A stretch of 64,000 nucleotides of DNA from Pteria penguin (GCA_035048485.1 CM068582.1:17487269-17551268); one strand, 5' to 3'. Shown: positions 54,901 through 63,641, numbered from the stretch's first letter. Notes: generated from the letters alone by a model not told the origin. Numbers and translations are program-made.

Positions 54901-57900
54901 GTAATGAACTGTGATTTCTAGACGCCACTTATACACAGAAAAAAAATACCATTTGAAATCCACAACAATTTGTCAGGGATACATATACATTCCACTGGAC
55001 TACAATCAAATGGTCTTATTTTACCACTGGACTACAATCAAGTGGTCTTATTTTACCACTTGACTACAATCAAGTGGTCTTACTATACCACTGGACTACA
55101 ATCAAGTGGTCTTATTTTGCCACTGGACTACAATCAAGTGGTCTTGTTTTACCACTTGACTACAATCAAGTGGTCTTATTTTACCACTGGACTACAATCA
55201 AGTGGTCTTATTTTACCACTTGACTACAATCAAGTGGTGTTACTATACCACTGGACTACAATCAAGTGGTCTTATTTTGCGACTTGACTACAATCAAGTA
55301 GTCTTATTTTACCAGTGGACTACAATCAAGTGGTCTTATTTTACCACTTGACTACAATCAAGTAGTCTTATTTTACCACTGGACTACAATCAAGTGGTCT
55401 TATTTTACCACTGGACTACAATCAAGTGGTCTTATTTTACCACTGGACTACAATCAAGTGGTCTTATTTTACCACTTGACTACAATCAAGTGGTCTTACT
55501 TTACCACTGGACTACAATCAAGTGATCGTATTTTACCACTGGACCACAATCAAGTGGTCTTATTTTACCACTTGACTACAATCAAGTGGTCTTACTTTAC
55601 CACTGGACTACAATCAAGTGATCTTATTTTACCACTGGACTACAATCAAGTGGTCTTATTTTACCACTGGACTACTATCAAGTGGTCTTATTTTACCACT
55701 TAACTACAATCAAGTGGTCTTACTATACCACTGGACTACAATCAAGTGGTCTTATTTTGCCACTGGACTACAATCAAGTGGTCTTGCTATACCACTGGAC
55801 TACAATCAAGTGGTCTTATTTTACCACTGGACTACAATCAAGTGGTCTTTTTTTACCACTTGACTACAATCAAGTGGTCTTGTTTTACCACTGGACTACA
55901 ATCATGTGGTCTTACTATACCACTGGACTACAAACAAGTGGTCTTGTTTTACCACTGGACTACAATCAAGTGGTCTTACTATACCACTGGACTACAATCA
56001 AGTGGTCTTACTTTACCACTGGACTACAATCAAGTGGTCTTATTTTACCACTGGACTACAATCAAGTGGTCTTACTATACCACTGGACTACAATCAAGTG
56101 GTCTTATTTTACCACTGGACTACAATGAAGTGATCGTATTTTACCACTGAACGGACTATTTGTACTTTTCAGAGATCAACATGCTGTGATGGTATTATCT
56201 TATCTTTGGAAGTAGCTATGTATTTACTTCAGGTACGATTAAAAAACATTAACATCTTACAGAATGTAATTATATCAGTCAATGAATTCAATGGTACACA
56301 TATATACAGCATGACTACTGTCATCCAGGATAGATAGATGGCAACGATGTGATCCGTGTTGACTTTGCAGTATCATAATTAAGATGGATTTGGTATCCAT
56401 ATTGTAACTTTATTTTCTCTCGTGGTAGTTGAAATATTTGTATGCCTGCAATAATTTGGTTAACATTTTTGTCAGTACATTATGGTGACAATGCCATTTG
56501 TTTGTCCATTCATGCAGAACAATAATCAGCTAGAAAGTCTTTGATATTGACAAGCACATTATTTTATACAAACGAACTTATTGTAGGATTCATATGTAAA
56601 CTTTATCACTGTAATGTTAAGTGTACCTACATAGAGACTTTATACAAGACATGGTTTTATCTAACTCTAGGGATTGTCACAAATTGCTTCATACCATGTA
56701 GCAGTGATATCGGTACTGGAGAGAAGTCCACTTCTACTCATGTCTTCTCTGGTATAGTAACCTTTTTATTATATAGATAGATTTATGTAGATATTTTAGA
56801 CTGTGATCATCACATGTATGATTGCATTGTTTCAAAACATTGCAACACAAACAAATCATTTTGTGGTCCATCCACTCATCTTTCCTACTGATATAAAACT
56901 GTTAATAAAGAACTCTTTCTCCAATGTTTCGGCCTTAAAGGCCTTTATCAAGGTAAAAAGAAAATGGAATTAGCATCACATCATTTGATTTGTCACTTCT
57001 GTAAATTCACAACATTTGTATCGCAACGTTATTTGTCCCTCTTGCTTATGACGTCATTATGTTACCATCGACATTGCTGCGGGAATGCCTGGTTCCATGA
57101 TAGTTATGTTTTCATAATCTTGCCAAAGTATTCCTAATTTCGATTTTATATTCAGTCCAAATGGTGCAAACGTATTTAATTTTTCTATTCAAAAGATCTC
57201 CTTTCCTTTTCTATAATACGCCTAATTTGAATAGCAATTTTCCAAAATTAGAAACTTAATATCTTTCTCTGAACGGTTTGTAGAGTTAAAGTGATTTGCT
57301 ACTGTTTTGTTCTTTTTGTGTTTAACATCCGCTAAATGTTCTTTTGCCCGTTCTGCTAGTTTCCTCTCCGTTTCCCCGATATACATAATTTTCTTGCATG
57401 ACCCGCATCTTATTCCATACACTACGTTTTTTAAATTGCAACTTGCCCCTTGGTCTAAAATTTTGCAAACGACGCAATTCTGTTCGCATCAATTTGTTGA
57501 ACTATCGTTTGTTTTAAATACTTTGTTGAGCTTTTCATGGACTGAATTGTCCGTTAGGTTCCTGTCTCACTTGAATGCCACAATCGGCAGATCCGAAAAT
57601 ATTTTTTCCATTGTTGGCGACTTGTGTAGTAAGTTCATATGATTTCGGGTTATTTTTTTATGTCTGGTAAGTGTTTTGAATATGTAATTACAAGCAAGAC
57701 TCTGTCTTTCCTTTTTTGGTTTGATTTGTAATTCAGAAGGTTCGATCTATCAAGATTATTGACTTTCCTAAATTCTTGTTCAATGAATCTCCCACTGTAT
57801 CCCCATTTTCTCAGCTGGATTTTAAGTTCTTTCCTACAAAACCTTGATAAAGGCCTTTAAGGCCGAAACATTGGAGGAAGAGTTCTTTATTAACAGTTTC

Positions 57901-60900
57901 ATAATTATGTGTTCCTTACAGAACTTTATGGACAATTCTCTCTCCTACCAATGTTTTAGCTATCTTTGCAGATAATGAACTTGTAGTTTATCAAATATTT
58001 GATTGTTTTATTCAAACCTTACAAAATGAGGCATACTGATGATGTAGATGATTATTATCTACATAATACTAATGGAAAAATGTGGCAAAAACTGGATGTA
58101 CTCAAAGCTGTTTTACTCTAGACTCTAAATAATTGGGTAAAACCATATGTCTTTGGAAATTCAGTATAAATACATGTATATATACCTCTAAAAACTACAA
58201 ATTAAGCAATTTATCTTAATTGTGATACCCATCAGAGAAAAGAAAACGCATATAACTTCACACATTAATGTAACTAGACATATGAAAAGATTAATCTTCC
58301 AATCAAATTTTACCAATTTATTCAATCAATTTTGTTCAAGTTCAGTGTAATCCATTACAATTTCCTAGAATTTCATTGTTATATACTTTAATTGAAAACA
58401 AGACTTCAGTTAGAAAATTGCACCTGATATTTTTAACATTTCAGGTTCACTATAAATCAACTGCTCGTGTCCTGAAGTCATTAACTGTCAAGGGAGGCAA
58501 TTCATTTATAGACGATTTTAAAAGTGCTTTGTCCTTTCTTTACAGGTAAGGCATAACCATGACAAATGATATACACTTATTATAGTAGGCATGACAAGTA
58601 ACTCATATGCTTAGAAATAATATTGGCTTACCACAAAGATTTCATATAAGATAAAACTATACAATGTACTTGTAAATAAAAAGCATTGTCATGGACTAAA
58701 ATCATTTCAGTCTAACAAAGTATTATTATAATTATAGACTGAGGTATGCAGCTTTATTATTGTCACATTTTATTGCATTCCCTCCAGTGGTTTCAGAACA
58801 ACACTGATTAAATCATGGATTGCTGAAGCTTCCATAGGTATAATCTTCATGGTGGTTAAGGGTGTGGCTTGTGGTGATCCGGGTTCGATTCCTGGATTTT
58901 GTTGATGAGTTGGTAAACCAGTTTTGATGTAACAATATGAATTAAAGATTGTTGAGAGGAAAGTTAGATTCAGTGAATTAAACCAAAATGAAACCTTTGG
59001 TGTAAATATGAAATGAAAATAAATAAGTGATTAGAAGATAAGGCGTTGCTTGATAGCAATTTCTACTTACATGCTAGAAGTTCAGTTTGAAAAATTATAG
59101 ACATTTGTAGAATCAGCTTACAACAAAATTACTAAATAAATATGTCTTACATCATCATTCATAAAAGTAGATAACGAGTAGATAATTCAGCTTCTGTATG
59201 ATGTATACATGTACATGCAGGAGAATAAATTATTTGCTTCGTTTGTTTTTAAAAATTCTTTGTTTATATGCTTTAAGATCACTGATATTTATGCTTAAAC
59301 AGGGACATGATCAATCAAATTCTTAGAAGTACTATATTCCCTTGTAGTTCCTTTTCAAATGACAGTTTCACATACATATCTAACCCATGGGTGACAGCTG
59401 GATTGATCCTTGCCATGATGAATTCAGAGTAAGTGTAAAAATAATCAAAAAGACATACGAATCTGCTCATCAGATTTCCATAAAGTTGTTATTATTTGTC
59501 ATTATCCCCAGCATAAAGGTCAGCAATGACAGAGCTATCATGGTCATTGTCTTAATTCTGTCTACTGTAAAGGTCAGCAATGACAGTACTATCATGGTCA
59601 GTGTCTTCTGTCTACTGTTTAGTATACTTGATACATAAAAAATGTCAGTGCATCGTAGTGGCATTAATTTCTTAAATACAGATTTACTGAATTTTTATAT
59701 ATTATGCAGTGTCATGTATTTGATGTAAAACAACAATTAGAACCTCTTATGAAGTTTTCATTTATTCTTGAAGTGAAAGATTCATTGATTGTACAAAACA
59801 TAGCTTCTTTTCTAATGGCATATCTTAGATATACAACTTTTTATGCCCCTGTATCGATAGATTGGGGGCATATTGTTTTTGTCCTGTCTGCTTGTTTGTT
59901 TGTTTATCTGTCTGTTGTCAACTTTAACCTTAGCTGTAACTTTTGAACCATGAGGGATAAAGAGACTTCATATTTGACATGCGTACTCAACATAAATGAA
60001 GCCCTTTCAAATGACACCAAGGTAGCTGACAATGACCTTCATGCTAAAATAACTTTGGGGCATTAGTGTTTCACAAACACAGCTTGTTTTTCACATTTTT
60101 GGTTTCCAGTTTTTCTTTTTTTAGTGCATAGCATAAAAATTTTACATTGTTAGTATTTATTATATTTTATTTATAATGTAATTTTAATGGAATTTATAGA
60201 AAGTGTTCATCAGTTACTGAGCAGCAGTTTGGTGCTATGTTTTCACAAAGATTTGATCTAAAGGTATGAAAACTCTATCTGTCAACTTTTCTAGTGAGAT
60301 GAGGTTCAGATATTTGCAGTTAGTAAAATACAGTCAAATTTTGATAACTCAAACATTCAAAATTGAGAATCATGTTAACATTTGGTCCTGACAACTTTCC
60401 TATTTATTTCATTAAGAACTCGAAAACTTCAAAAACTCAAACCTATAGAAACTCAAGGTCAGTTAGTAGGGGTTCCGTACACTTTAAATTATCAAAGTTA
60501 GACTGTCGAAGCTGTTACAGTTAATTTTTGAGTTGATTTCACTGTTATATGAAGTTCACAGTCTTCCTTGAATAATCACAAATAACATTTTTCACGTACA
60601 ACTATTTATGTGGCTTATAATATAGTTATTTAATAGGTAGTCAAGCAATAGACTGGGAACACACTTGACAAATTTATTCTGGTCAATTGCCTGACCATCC
60701 ATTTCATTATAGTTGTTACATTACTCAATCATGAATTTCTTTCATTGAAAATCACATTTGTAAATAAATCATAAAAATTGAATTTCTAAAACTTCTTTAC
60801 ACGACATTCAGATTATTTGACTTAAATAGCCGTGATATCTGCCCGAGTGTAAGTCTGGTTATTGTCCTACATATCTACAACAGAATGTCTTTACTGGCAC

Positions 60901-63561
60901 AGTATGCCCGAGAATATTTCACAATGTTTTGTATCATTTATCAGGTTTGTTATGGACTTCTTATTATCCATGATAAATTCTTTGAAATTTTGTCCTTCTG
61001 AATTTTGTGAACTTTTGATTGCTCATGATGTGAATGATATCACATGTTGCTGACTCCATGTACTTAACATAAAATGAAGTTATGATGACCTAATTAGCCT
61101 GCCACGTTTCATACTGAATGCATTATTTAGTAAAAATGGTTGATGCGCCATTGTTTGTTAATCAACATGCAAGGCAATGCTGGTTAGATGTTGTCAGGCA
61201 ATAGAACATTCCAGAAATGAAAGCAAGCAATAGAATAGTCAAAGGAAATCCCAGAAAATAGTTGAAAGTAATTAAGAAGAAACTGCATAGAACATGAAAA
61301 AATATATGATTAGGCAAAAATACCAAGTATATCCCACACCAAGAATTGTACCCAAGTTATTTTAAAGTGCTTTGATAAACCTATCAGCATTTACAATATG
61401 TAAAACTTTTGTCCTTCTACATTTCTACATTCTAGAACTTGGAAATATGCTGTAGTGTGTTGTTGTCAAAGATGGCTGAATCTGAAATCCACACCATGTC
61501 CAAGGTGAATGTTTATACTCAGATAACTTTTATTTATATTACATGTTCAACAATTTTTAGAAGTGTTTACATTCAAAAATATTAATAAAATGTAAACTGT
61601 GATATTATCAATTTTAAGGAATTATGCTAAAATTACAAAATGTACATTTACATGAAAAGTGTTAAGATTTAGAATGATGTACCCACATACTTTTTAATTG
61701 TACCTTCACAATAATTTCAGCGTAATGACTTGGTTGTATCAAAACTTATGCGAAGTTGCTATTATGAAAAATGCAGTCCTTAATGTCAGAATTGAAATCA
61801 GCGTAGTGAACTAGATGTGGAGAAGGATTTCACAAAATTACTTTATTGGTTTTGGTATCTGTTTTACAGTTGGTTTTGGTATCGGTTTTACAATTGTAAA
61901 ATTGAATTACTTATTTTACAGGATTTCACACTATGTAAAGGACATACTTTACTGAAGTGTATGGTAAGGCAGAATCCCTCCCTCTTCTCTTCGATCCAGG
62001 ATTCATCACATCTTCAGTTCATACAAACTGCCATTCCAGAGTACCTCATCACACTGTCTGCATGGATTATTCTCAAGTAAGTTTATTTGGTACATTCCAG
62101 ATCTTACTGACTCTGGTTTATTTAGTTATGTCTTTAAAACAGTCACCACCCCTCACAAACTTTACAAACATTTCAGACATGTGTGGTTACCTCTTTATCC
62201 ATAAATGTTTTAGATAATGAAAGTTCTTTATTGATAGTAGTTTTCTTTACAAATCTTGGTAAAATTTACAGTACTTAGTAAATTCTTAATTTCCAGGTGG
62301 ATTTATATTTGTTTTAGCTATTACATGTACTTATATAATTTGAAATGTAGTGTCTAAATGAAAGATTATTATAGATGAAAATACCATAAACTGTTCAAGA
62401 AAAGTAAATTGGTTTATTGTTTTATTCAAACATCTCCCTCACTAGAATCGCATACCACTGTCATCATATTTGCCATTATAGTTTACTCAAGAAGAACACC
62501 TAATTCAGTTTGGAACCAGGTCTTAATAAAAAAGTTACATGATATAGCCAGTACACTATAGAAAGTGTAAGATGTTGTATATCATGAAATGCAGTCATGT
62601 AGGAGTTCAAGTCTGTTACCTATACCTCTTAAACACTTATCCTAATTCAGTGAAGAAAAGGGAAATGATTATTCGGAATTCAGTTTTCCTCCGATTTTAT
62701 GCGCTACTATTCCTAAAAAAGTATATGATGACAACACACAGCTTATTCCCTTTATACGTATTACATGTCTGGCATATTCAGTTTTATCAGGAACAATTCA
62801 AATTATCTAAAGCAAATAGCTGTATAGCTATCAGATAATATGCAAAATAGTGGAATAATGGAGTTAAATATATCCAATGAAAAATATGCAAGGTTCACAT
62901 TTACACAAATCTATCTTTTCATTGTATTAGGTTCATGAAAGACACGCCAACTTCATCAGATGTCCTCCTAGATAGGGTGTCTCTTACGCTGAAGCAGTAC
63001 AGTGTGTTAGCCCCAATCATAGCTACCTCATCTGGTGTGAAGGAGGACACCTCAGCTGTAAGCTATTATATCTCATGACATCTGGTTTTATAACTGGCTT
63101 ACATACTGGTTACTTCCACTTTATGTGATACCAATGTATTCCTCTCCATGTCCTTGTGTGATTCTCTATTGTTTTATGTAAGATTATTTCTCCTATATAT
63201 TCATATTCCTCTCTATGACTATGTCCTTGTTTGATTCTCTATTGTTTTATGTTACTCTAAGATTATTTCTCCTATATATTCCTCTCTATGACTATGTCCT
63301 TGTTTGATTCTCTATTGTTTTATGTTACTCTAAGATTATTTCTCCTATATATTCCTCTCTATGACTATGTCCTTGTTTGATTCTCTATTGTTTTATGTTA
63401 CTCTAAGATTATTTCTCCTATTTAGTGAGAGCTATATCAAGGAAGATAGATTATGTCAACATTCTTCATACGTCACTTTTGATCGATTTTTTTATTTGTA
63501 TATTATGAATCTAGTCAAGTCCTGCTTCAGAAAAAACACCCTTCAAGTTATTAAAGCTTAA
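21919..63561 (+). CDS. FANCA: Fanconi anaemia group A protein, 37 exons
   Basis: FANCA is a helical-solenoid scaffold of the nuclear Fanconi core complex, which ubiquitinates FANCD2-FANCI during interstrand-crosslink repair. Exons: 21919-22014, 23252-23303, 24432-24565, 28967-29059, 29912-29985, 30508-30623, 31282-31346, 33178-33211, 33458-33595, 34480-34553, 35076-35217, 35717-35850, 36227-36334, 36865-36960, 38629-38774, 40264-40324, 41330-41379, 41520-41596, 41948-42055, 42618-42748, 43518-43682, 44556-44752, 45918-46017, 46968-47117, 47970-48043, 49257-49376, 51428-51530, 52801-52964, 53695-53800, 56173-56232, 58445-58545, 59303-59428, 60200-60263, 61436-61504, 61922-62076, 62931-63057, 63430-63561. 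They sum to 3,942 nt (1,313 codons plus stop; human 1,455) and every junction keeps frame. Strongest matches are residues ~300-565: [66 protein letters not shown] and [13 protein letters not shown]. The C-terminal third is weaker but follows the human order ([27 protein letters not shown]). The N-terminus is short, starting where human residue ~40 lies, so an upstream exon may be missing. The last exon and 59429-61435 are the least certain parts. Confidence 0.9.
23400..23752. mobile_element. Inverted-repeat element in FANCA intron 2
   Basis: TTTTCTATGAAGTTTTGGAT and TTAACATTCT near 23430 are mirrored near 23720-23750 (AGAATGTTAAATCCAAAACT then TGATAGAAAAT). The right arm also carries TTGATGAAGACTTCTTCATC, a motif like the ends of the Penelope-like fragment at 56906-57893. 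Confidence 0.6.
23975..24186. mobile_element. Dispersed TIR element related to 19145-19330
   Basis: It starts ACAGTACATTCCAGGTGTTT and ends with the near reverse complement (AATACACCTGAACTGTACTG). About 210 bp, non-coding. Confidence 0.65.
24681..27592 (+). mobile_element. pogo/Tigger-type DNA transposon, full length, TA target duplication
   Basis: The ends read CAGTGATGCTCCATTAATCC at the left and, on the other strand, CAGTGATGTTCCGTTAATCC at the right. TA flanks both ends, as for Tc1/mariner-superfamily insertions. Copies of TAATCCGGAAA recur inside both ends. The 2.9-kb body is clearly more GC-rich than the host around it, consistent with recent arrival. It lies in FANCA intron 3, same orientation as the gene, and encodes a decayed CENP-B-like transposase. 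Confidence 0.9.
25470..26947 (+). pseudogene. Decayed pogo/Tigger (CENP-B-like) transposase
   Basis: Segments in order: an N-terminal psq-like helix-turn-helix ([18 protein letters not shown]... [17 protein letters not shown], 25500-25690); a Tc5/CENP-B-type second HTH ([20 protein letters not shown], ~25831-25890); the first DDE motif, [14 protein letters not shown], at ~25986; and the late block [20 protein letters not shown] at ~26337. It is broken. There is a TGA nine codons after the first ATG (25470), a frame change near 25740, TAA codons near 25891 and 25976, and another frame change near 26275. The segment expected to hold the second catalytic Asp (an LLLDN-type motif) is missing between 26270 and 26300. 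The C-terminal part is open to 26947 and very Asp-rich. Confidence 0.87.
27830..27990 (-). mobile_element. Short copy of the dispersed element at 37310-37785 (opposite strand)
   Basis: On the - strand it reads TGAAGAATTCCATTGGAAGT, GGTTCTAGACCAATCGATCT and, at the other end, GGTGATTCTAGATTCTCATA. These match both ends of 37310-37785. The ~300-bp centre of that copy is absent here. Confidence 0.65.
28096..28628. repeat. 38-bp minisatellite, about 14 copies
   Basis: The unit contains ATAAAACTATAGAATGATCG followed by TACACAGATGTTGTAGTT. Copies are very similar; the last two are shortened. It lies in FANCA intron 3, about 340 bp before the exon at 28967. Confidence 0.93.
29385..29522 (+). mobile_element. 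3' part of a tRNA-derived SINE
   Basis: Contains TTTAAGAGGTTGGTTACCTC, TTGCTTCCATGTT and GATGTAAAACACCTATCAGC, matching the tail of the SINEs at 39103 and 49621. The tRNA-like head is only partly present. Confidence 0.65.
29861..29960 (+). repeat. 46-bp tandem duplication across a FANCA splice acceptor
   Basis: TTCAGAGGTGCTTG occurs at 29861 and again at 29907, each followed by a similar TATTATT...CACATTATTTACAT stretch. The second copy supplies the acceptor that keeps frame (exon from 29912). The first would add 46 nt and shift frame into an early stop. Confidence 0.8.
31350..32224. repeat. 35-bp minisatellite, 25 copies, 3'-splice-site-like unit
   Basis: The unit contains CTGATGTATCTTCTTGCTTT followed by CTACACATCACAGCA. 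Length and period give 25 copies with few differences. It starts about 4 nt after the donor of the FANCA exon ending at 31346. Every unit has a branch-point-like CTGAT, a pyrimidine-rich tract and CAG. Confidence 0.94.
32655..33155. mobile_element. ~500-bp element with repeated inverted ends
   Basis: The left end has several copies of AAGTCGCCCTA/AAGTCACCCTA. The right end has GGCGACTTGACTGATAT twice, then ACGACTTAACCGTGGGGCGA. The arms are imperfect inverted repeats of ~80 bp, each built of subrepeats. The AT-rich centre has no coding capacity. Non-autonomous DNA element, superfamily unknown. Confidence 0.7.
33673..33955 (+). mobile_element. Diverged SINE related to 9495-9777
   Basis: Shares CATAGCTCTTGTGGTAAGAT-like head, CGGATCTTTTGCTGCTTCAG, GGTCCATTGTGTAGG and a GTGGCATAAAAGTGAGAAAT tail with the SINE at 9495. 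It includes a short duplicated GGGTGGAGTAAAC segment near the B-box position. Confidence 0.6.
33974..34140. mobile_element. 167-bp fold-back element with GGCC-stem motif
   Basis: The arms start AAACACTTCTATACTTCAAA and end on the other strand AAACACTCTATAAAGCAAAT. Both continue into TTTTTGGCCTCATGGCCTTT and ATCAA. The TTGATAAAGGCC...GGCC motif is shared with the ends of the Penelope-like fragment at 56906-57893. Confidence 0.75.
36562..36662. mobile_element. 101-bp fold-back MITE
   Basis: 33-nt arms (GGATTTTTTCATTATACACA... and its mirror ...TATAATGAAAAGATCC) pair with about two mismatches around a 35-nt loop. It lies in the FANCA intron after the exon ending at 36334. Confidence 0.8.
37310..37785 (+). 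mobile_element. Long copy of the dispersed element at 27830-27990
   Basis: Starts TGAAGAATTCCACAGGAAGT and GGTTCTAGATCAATCGATCT, ends GGTGATTCTAGATTCTCATA. The ~300-bp centre includes a 91-codon frame (37507-37782) with no family resemblance, so it is left uncalled. Confidence 0.6.
37786..38628. other. FANCA intron, nothing recognisable
   Basis: Non-coding. A short inverted repeat occurs near 37913-37952 (GTTTGAAATGATATTTATTA and ATCATTTCAAAC). Nothing else can be named. Confidence 0.5.
39103..39280 (+). mobile_element. tRNA-derived SINE with 11-bp target duplication
   Basis: 178-bp insertion flanked by exact TTGTCTAGATA (39092-39102 and 39281-39291). The head has TTGGTGTATTAGTTGGC (A-box region) and GGTTCGATTCC (B box). 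The tail is GAAAGCGACGTAAAACCCCA followed by CAACCAACCAAC. Same family as 49621-49790. Confidence 0.92.
39985..40145 (+). mobile_element. SINE tail fragment (9495 family)
   Basis: Contains AAAAGATCCTTCACTGCTTC, GATGCATCAGGCAGATGCTG and TCACCAT, the same order as the 3' half of the SINE at 9495. The tRNA-like head is not seen. Confidence 0.6.
40795..41192 (+). repeat. Dispersed 'ATAACTTTTGAA' repeat
   Basis: Carries TTTTGTCCTGTCTGTTTGTC, TATAACTTTTGAACCGTGAG, GGATAGAGACTTCATATTCG, a second diverged module, and a CACAAACACAGCTTG end. Same family as 8337, 53115, 59841 and 63642. Confidence 0.75.
42310..42391. repeat. 23-bp tandem repeat, three copies plus flanks
   Basis: TGTGTATTACTGTGTACATG plus ATA is repeated without change in a FANCA intron. 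Confidence 0.85.
43914..44040 (+). mobile_element. 5' part of a tRNA-derived SINE
   Basis: Head TCAGCCTAGCTCAGTGTATA GC (A-box-like) and GGGGTTTAAGTCTGG (decayed B box), then TCTTATCTTTTGGATGAGAT as in the 9495 SINE. The tail is missing. Confidence 0.6.
46169..46515. mobile_element. ~347-bp MITE with ~75-bp TIRs
   Basis: The left arm starts TAGCAATAGATAGTTTTCAC; on the other strand the right arm starts TAGCTATAGATAGTTTTCAC. Both go on to GGAGTTATCT and CAGTCATTTTGTGGGTCA-like sequence. The AT-rich centre gives a spurious 69-codon frame. Confidence 0.82.
48178..48520. repeat. ~48-bp degenerate tandem repeat, about seven copies
   Basis: Each copy has a GGCTTTGGAGAT-like start, a TACACATTTCTGTTGT-like middle and an AATATATATAGGT-like end. 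Copies vary in length. Frames on both strands here are repeat by-products. Confidence 0.75.
49621..49790 (+). mobile_element. tRNA-derived SINE with 13-bp target duplication
   Basis: 170-bp insertion flanked by exact ATTGCTGATAGGA (49608-49620 and 49791-49803). Head TTGGTGTAGTGGTTAAGTGC, B box GGTTTGATTCC, tail GAAAGCAACGTAAACACCAA and CAACCAACCAAC. In the FANCA intron between exons 26 and 27. Confidence 0.93.
50080..51427. other. FANCA intron, no recognisable element
   Basis: AT-rich, non-coding; no repeat or exon could be supported. Confidence 0.4.
51560..51780. mobile_element. MITE with 36-bp TIRs (same family as 5548-5702)
   Basis: The ends GGGTCCGGCGCCATAAACTG and, on the other strand, GGGTCTGGCACCATAAACTG extend 36 bp with few mismatches through GAGAATATACTTAAGTC. 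TGATGTATTT occurs 8 nt left of the element and directly at its right. The core is the reverse complement of the core at 5548-5702. Confidence 0.82.
53115..53575 (+). repeat. Dispersed 'ATAACTTTTGAA' repeat, three internal modules
   Basis: Three modules of about 130 bp each carry TTGGTTATAACTTTTGAATT-like and GGTAGGG(C/T)TTT segments, ending CATTCACATTTCACAAACAC. Close to 8337-8850. Confidence 0.75.
54112..54877. repeat. 30-bp minisatellite, about 25 copies
   Basis: Unit GATTTGTCAAGGGGATGGAT followed by GCTTGTGAGT, with small deletions in some copies. The period is a multiple of three, so both strands carry ~100-codon repetitive frames. It lies in FANCA intron 29. Confidence 0.94.
54990..56150. 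repeat. 32-bp minisatellite, about 36 copies, with hairpin units
   Basis: The unit contains ACTACAATCAAGTGGTCTTA and TTTTACCACTGG. A variant subset reads CCACTTGACTACAATCAAGT GG, an 8-bp perfect inverted repeat with a 6-nt loop. 32 is not a multiple of three, so all three frames stay open and give look-alike 75-148 codon frames. It ends ~20 bp before the acceptor of the FANCA exon at 56173. Confidence 0.95.
56906..57893 (-). mobile_element. Penelope-like retroelement fragment with inverted ends
   Basis: A ~50-bp inverted repeat (AATAAAGAACTCTTTCTCCA, ATGTTTCGGCCTTAAAGGCC, TTTATCAAGG) bounds a ~1-kb segment. The - strand between them encodes the end of a Penelope-like protein. On the strand reading TTGATAAAGGCC...GGCCGAAAC the ends resemble a degenerate hammerhead ribozyme core, which is known from Penelope-like terminal repeats. 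It is in FANCA intron 30, antisense to the gene. Confidence 0.78.
57150..57880 (-). pseudogene. C-terminal part of Penelope-like protein with GIY-YIG endonuclease domain
   Basis: From 57422 downward the frame reads [20 protein letters not shown] and then [15 protein letters not shown], ending 57222. This has the Y-G-I...Y-I-G signature, the Arg of ETER and the following helix of GIY-YIG nucleases, in the form seen at the C-terminus of Penelope-like reverse transcriptases. Upstream on the same strand a frame with [19 protein letters not shown] precedes it, but a stop codon near 57490 interrupts it. No reverse transcriptase domain is present. Confidence 0.77.
58840..58975 (+). mobile_element. 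Degenerate tRNA-derived SINE (39103/49621 family)
   Basis: Head TCATGGTGGTTAAGGGTGTG, good B box GGGTTCGATTCC, then TGAGTTGGTAAACC. The tail is diverged and no target duplication was found. Confidence 0.6.
59505..59615. repeat. ~60-bp tandem duplication in a FANCA intron
   Basis: AAAGGTCAGCAATGACAG and TATCATGGTCA, then TGTCTACTG, occur twice in the same order. Confidence 0.75.
59841..60091 (+). repeat. Dispersed 'ATAACTTTTGAA' repeat, compact copy
   Basis: Starts TTATGCCCCTGTATCGATAG and ends TGTTTCACAAACACAGCTTG. This and 63642-63894 give the clearest view of the family's two ends. Confidence 0.75.
63130..63425. repeat. 73-bp tandem repeat, about four copies, ending at the last FANCA acceptor
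   Basis: The unit starts TGATTCTCTATTGTTTTATG and includes TCTAAGATTATTTCTCCTAT. The last copy runs straight into TTTAGTGAG at 63421-63429, so its pyrimidine-rich part serves as the tract of the final exon's acceptor. The first copy is shorter. Confidence 0.85.
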
Positions 63562-63641
63562 ATTTCTTTATTCTGATTCAAGCTTTATTGATCAGTTGCT
63601 AAAAAAAGTGCTGTGTAACTAGTTTACAGATTTCGTATTTT

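Noticed and set aside
54161..56150. Many 75-148 codon repetitive frames
   Set aside because: They come from 30- and 32-bp arrays, occur in several frames or strands at once and repeat the same short peptide; no start context or family match.
57307..57642. 111-codon + strand frame
   Set aside because: It is antisense to the GIY-YIG-encoding frame of the Penelope-like fragment and has no family resemblance.
59682..59945. 80-codon frame as a definite FANCA exon
   Set aside because: It enters in the right phase but lacks a good donor and runs into a dispersed repeat; kept as a finding only.
58445..63561. A second gene after FANCA
   Set aside because: The exons are in phase with the preceding FANCA exons and follow the order of human FANCA C-terminal blocks, so one gene explains them.
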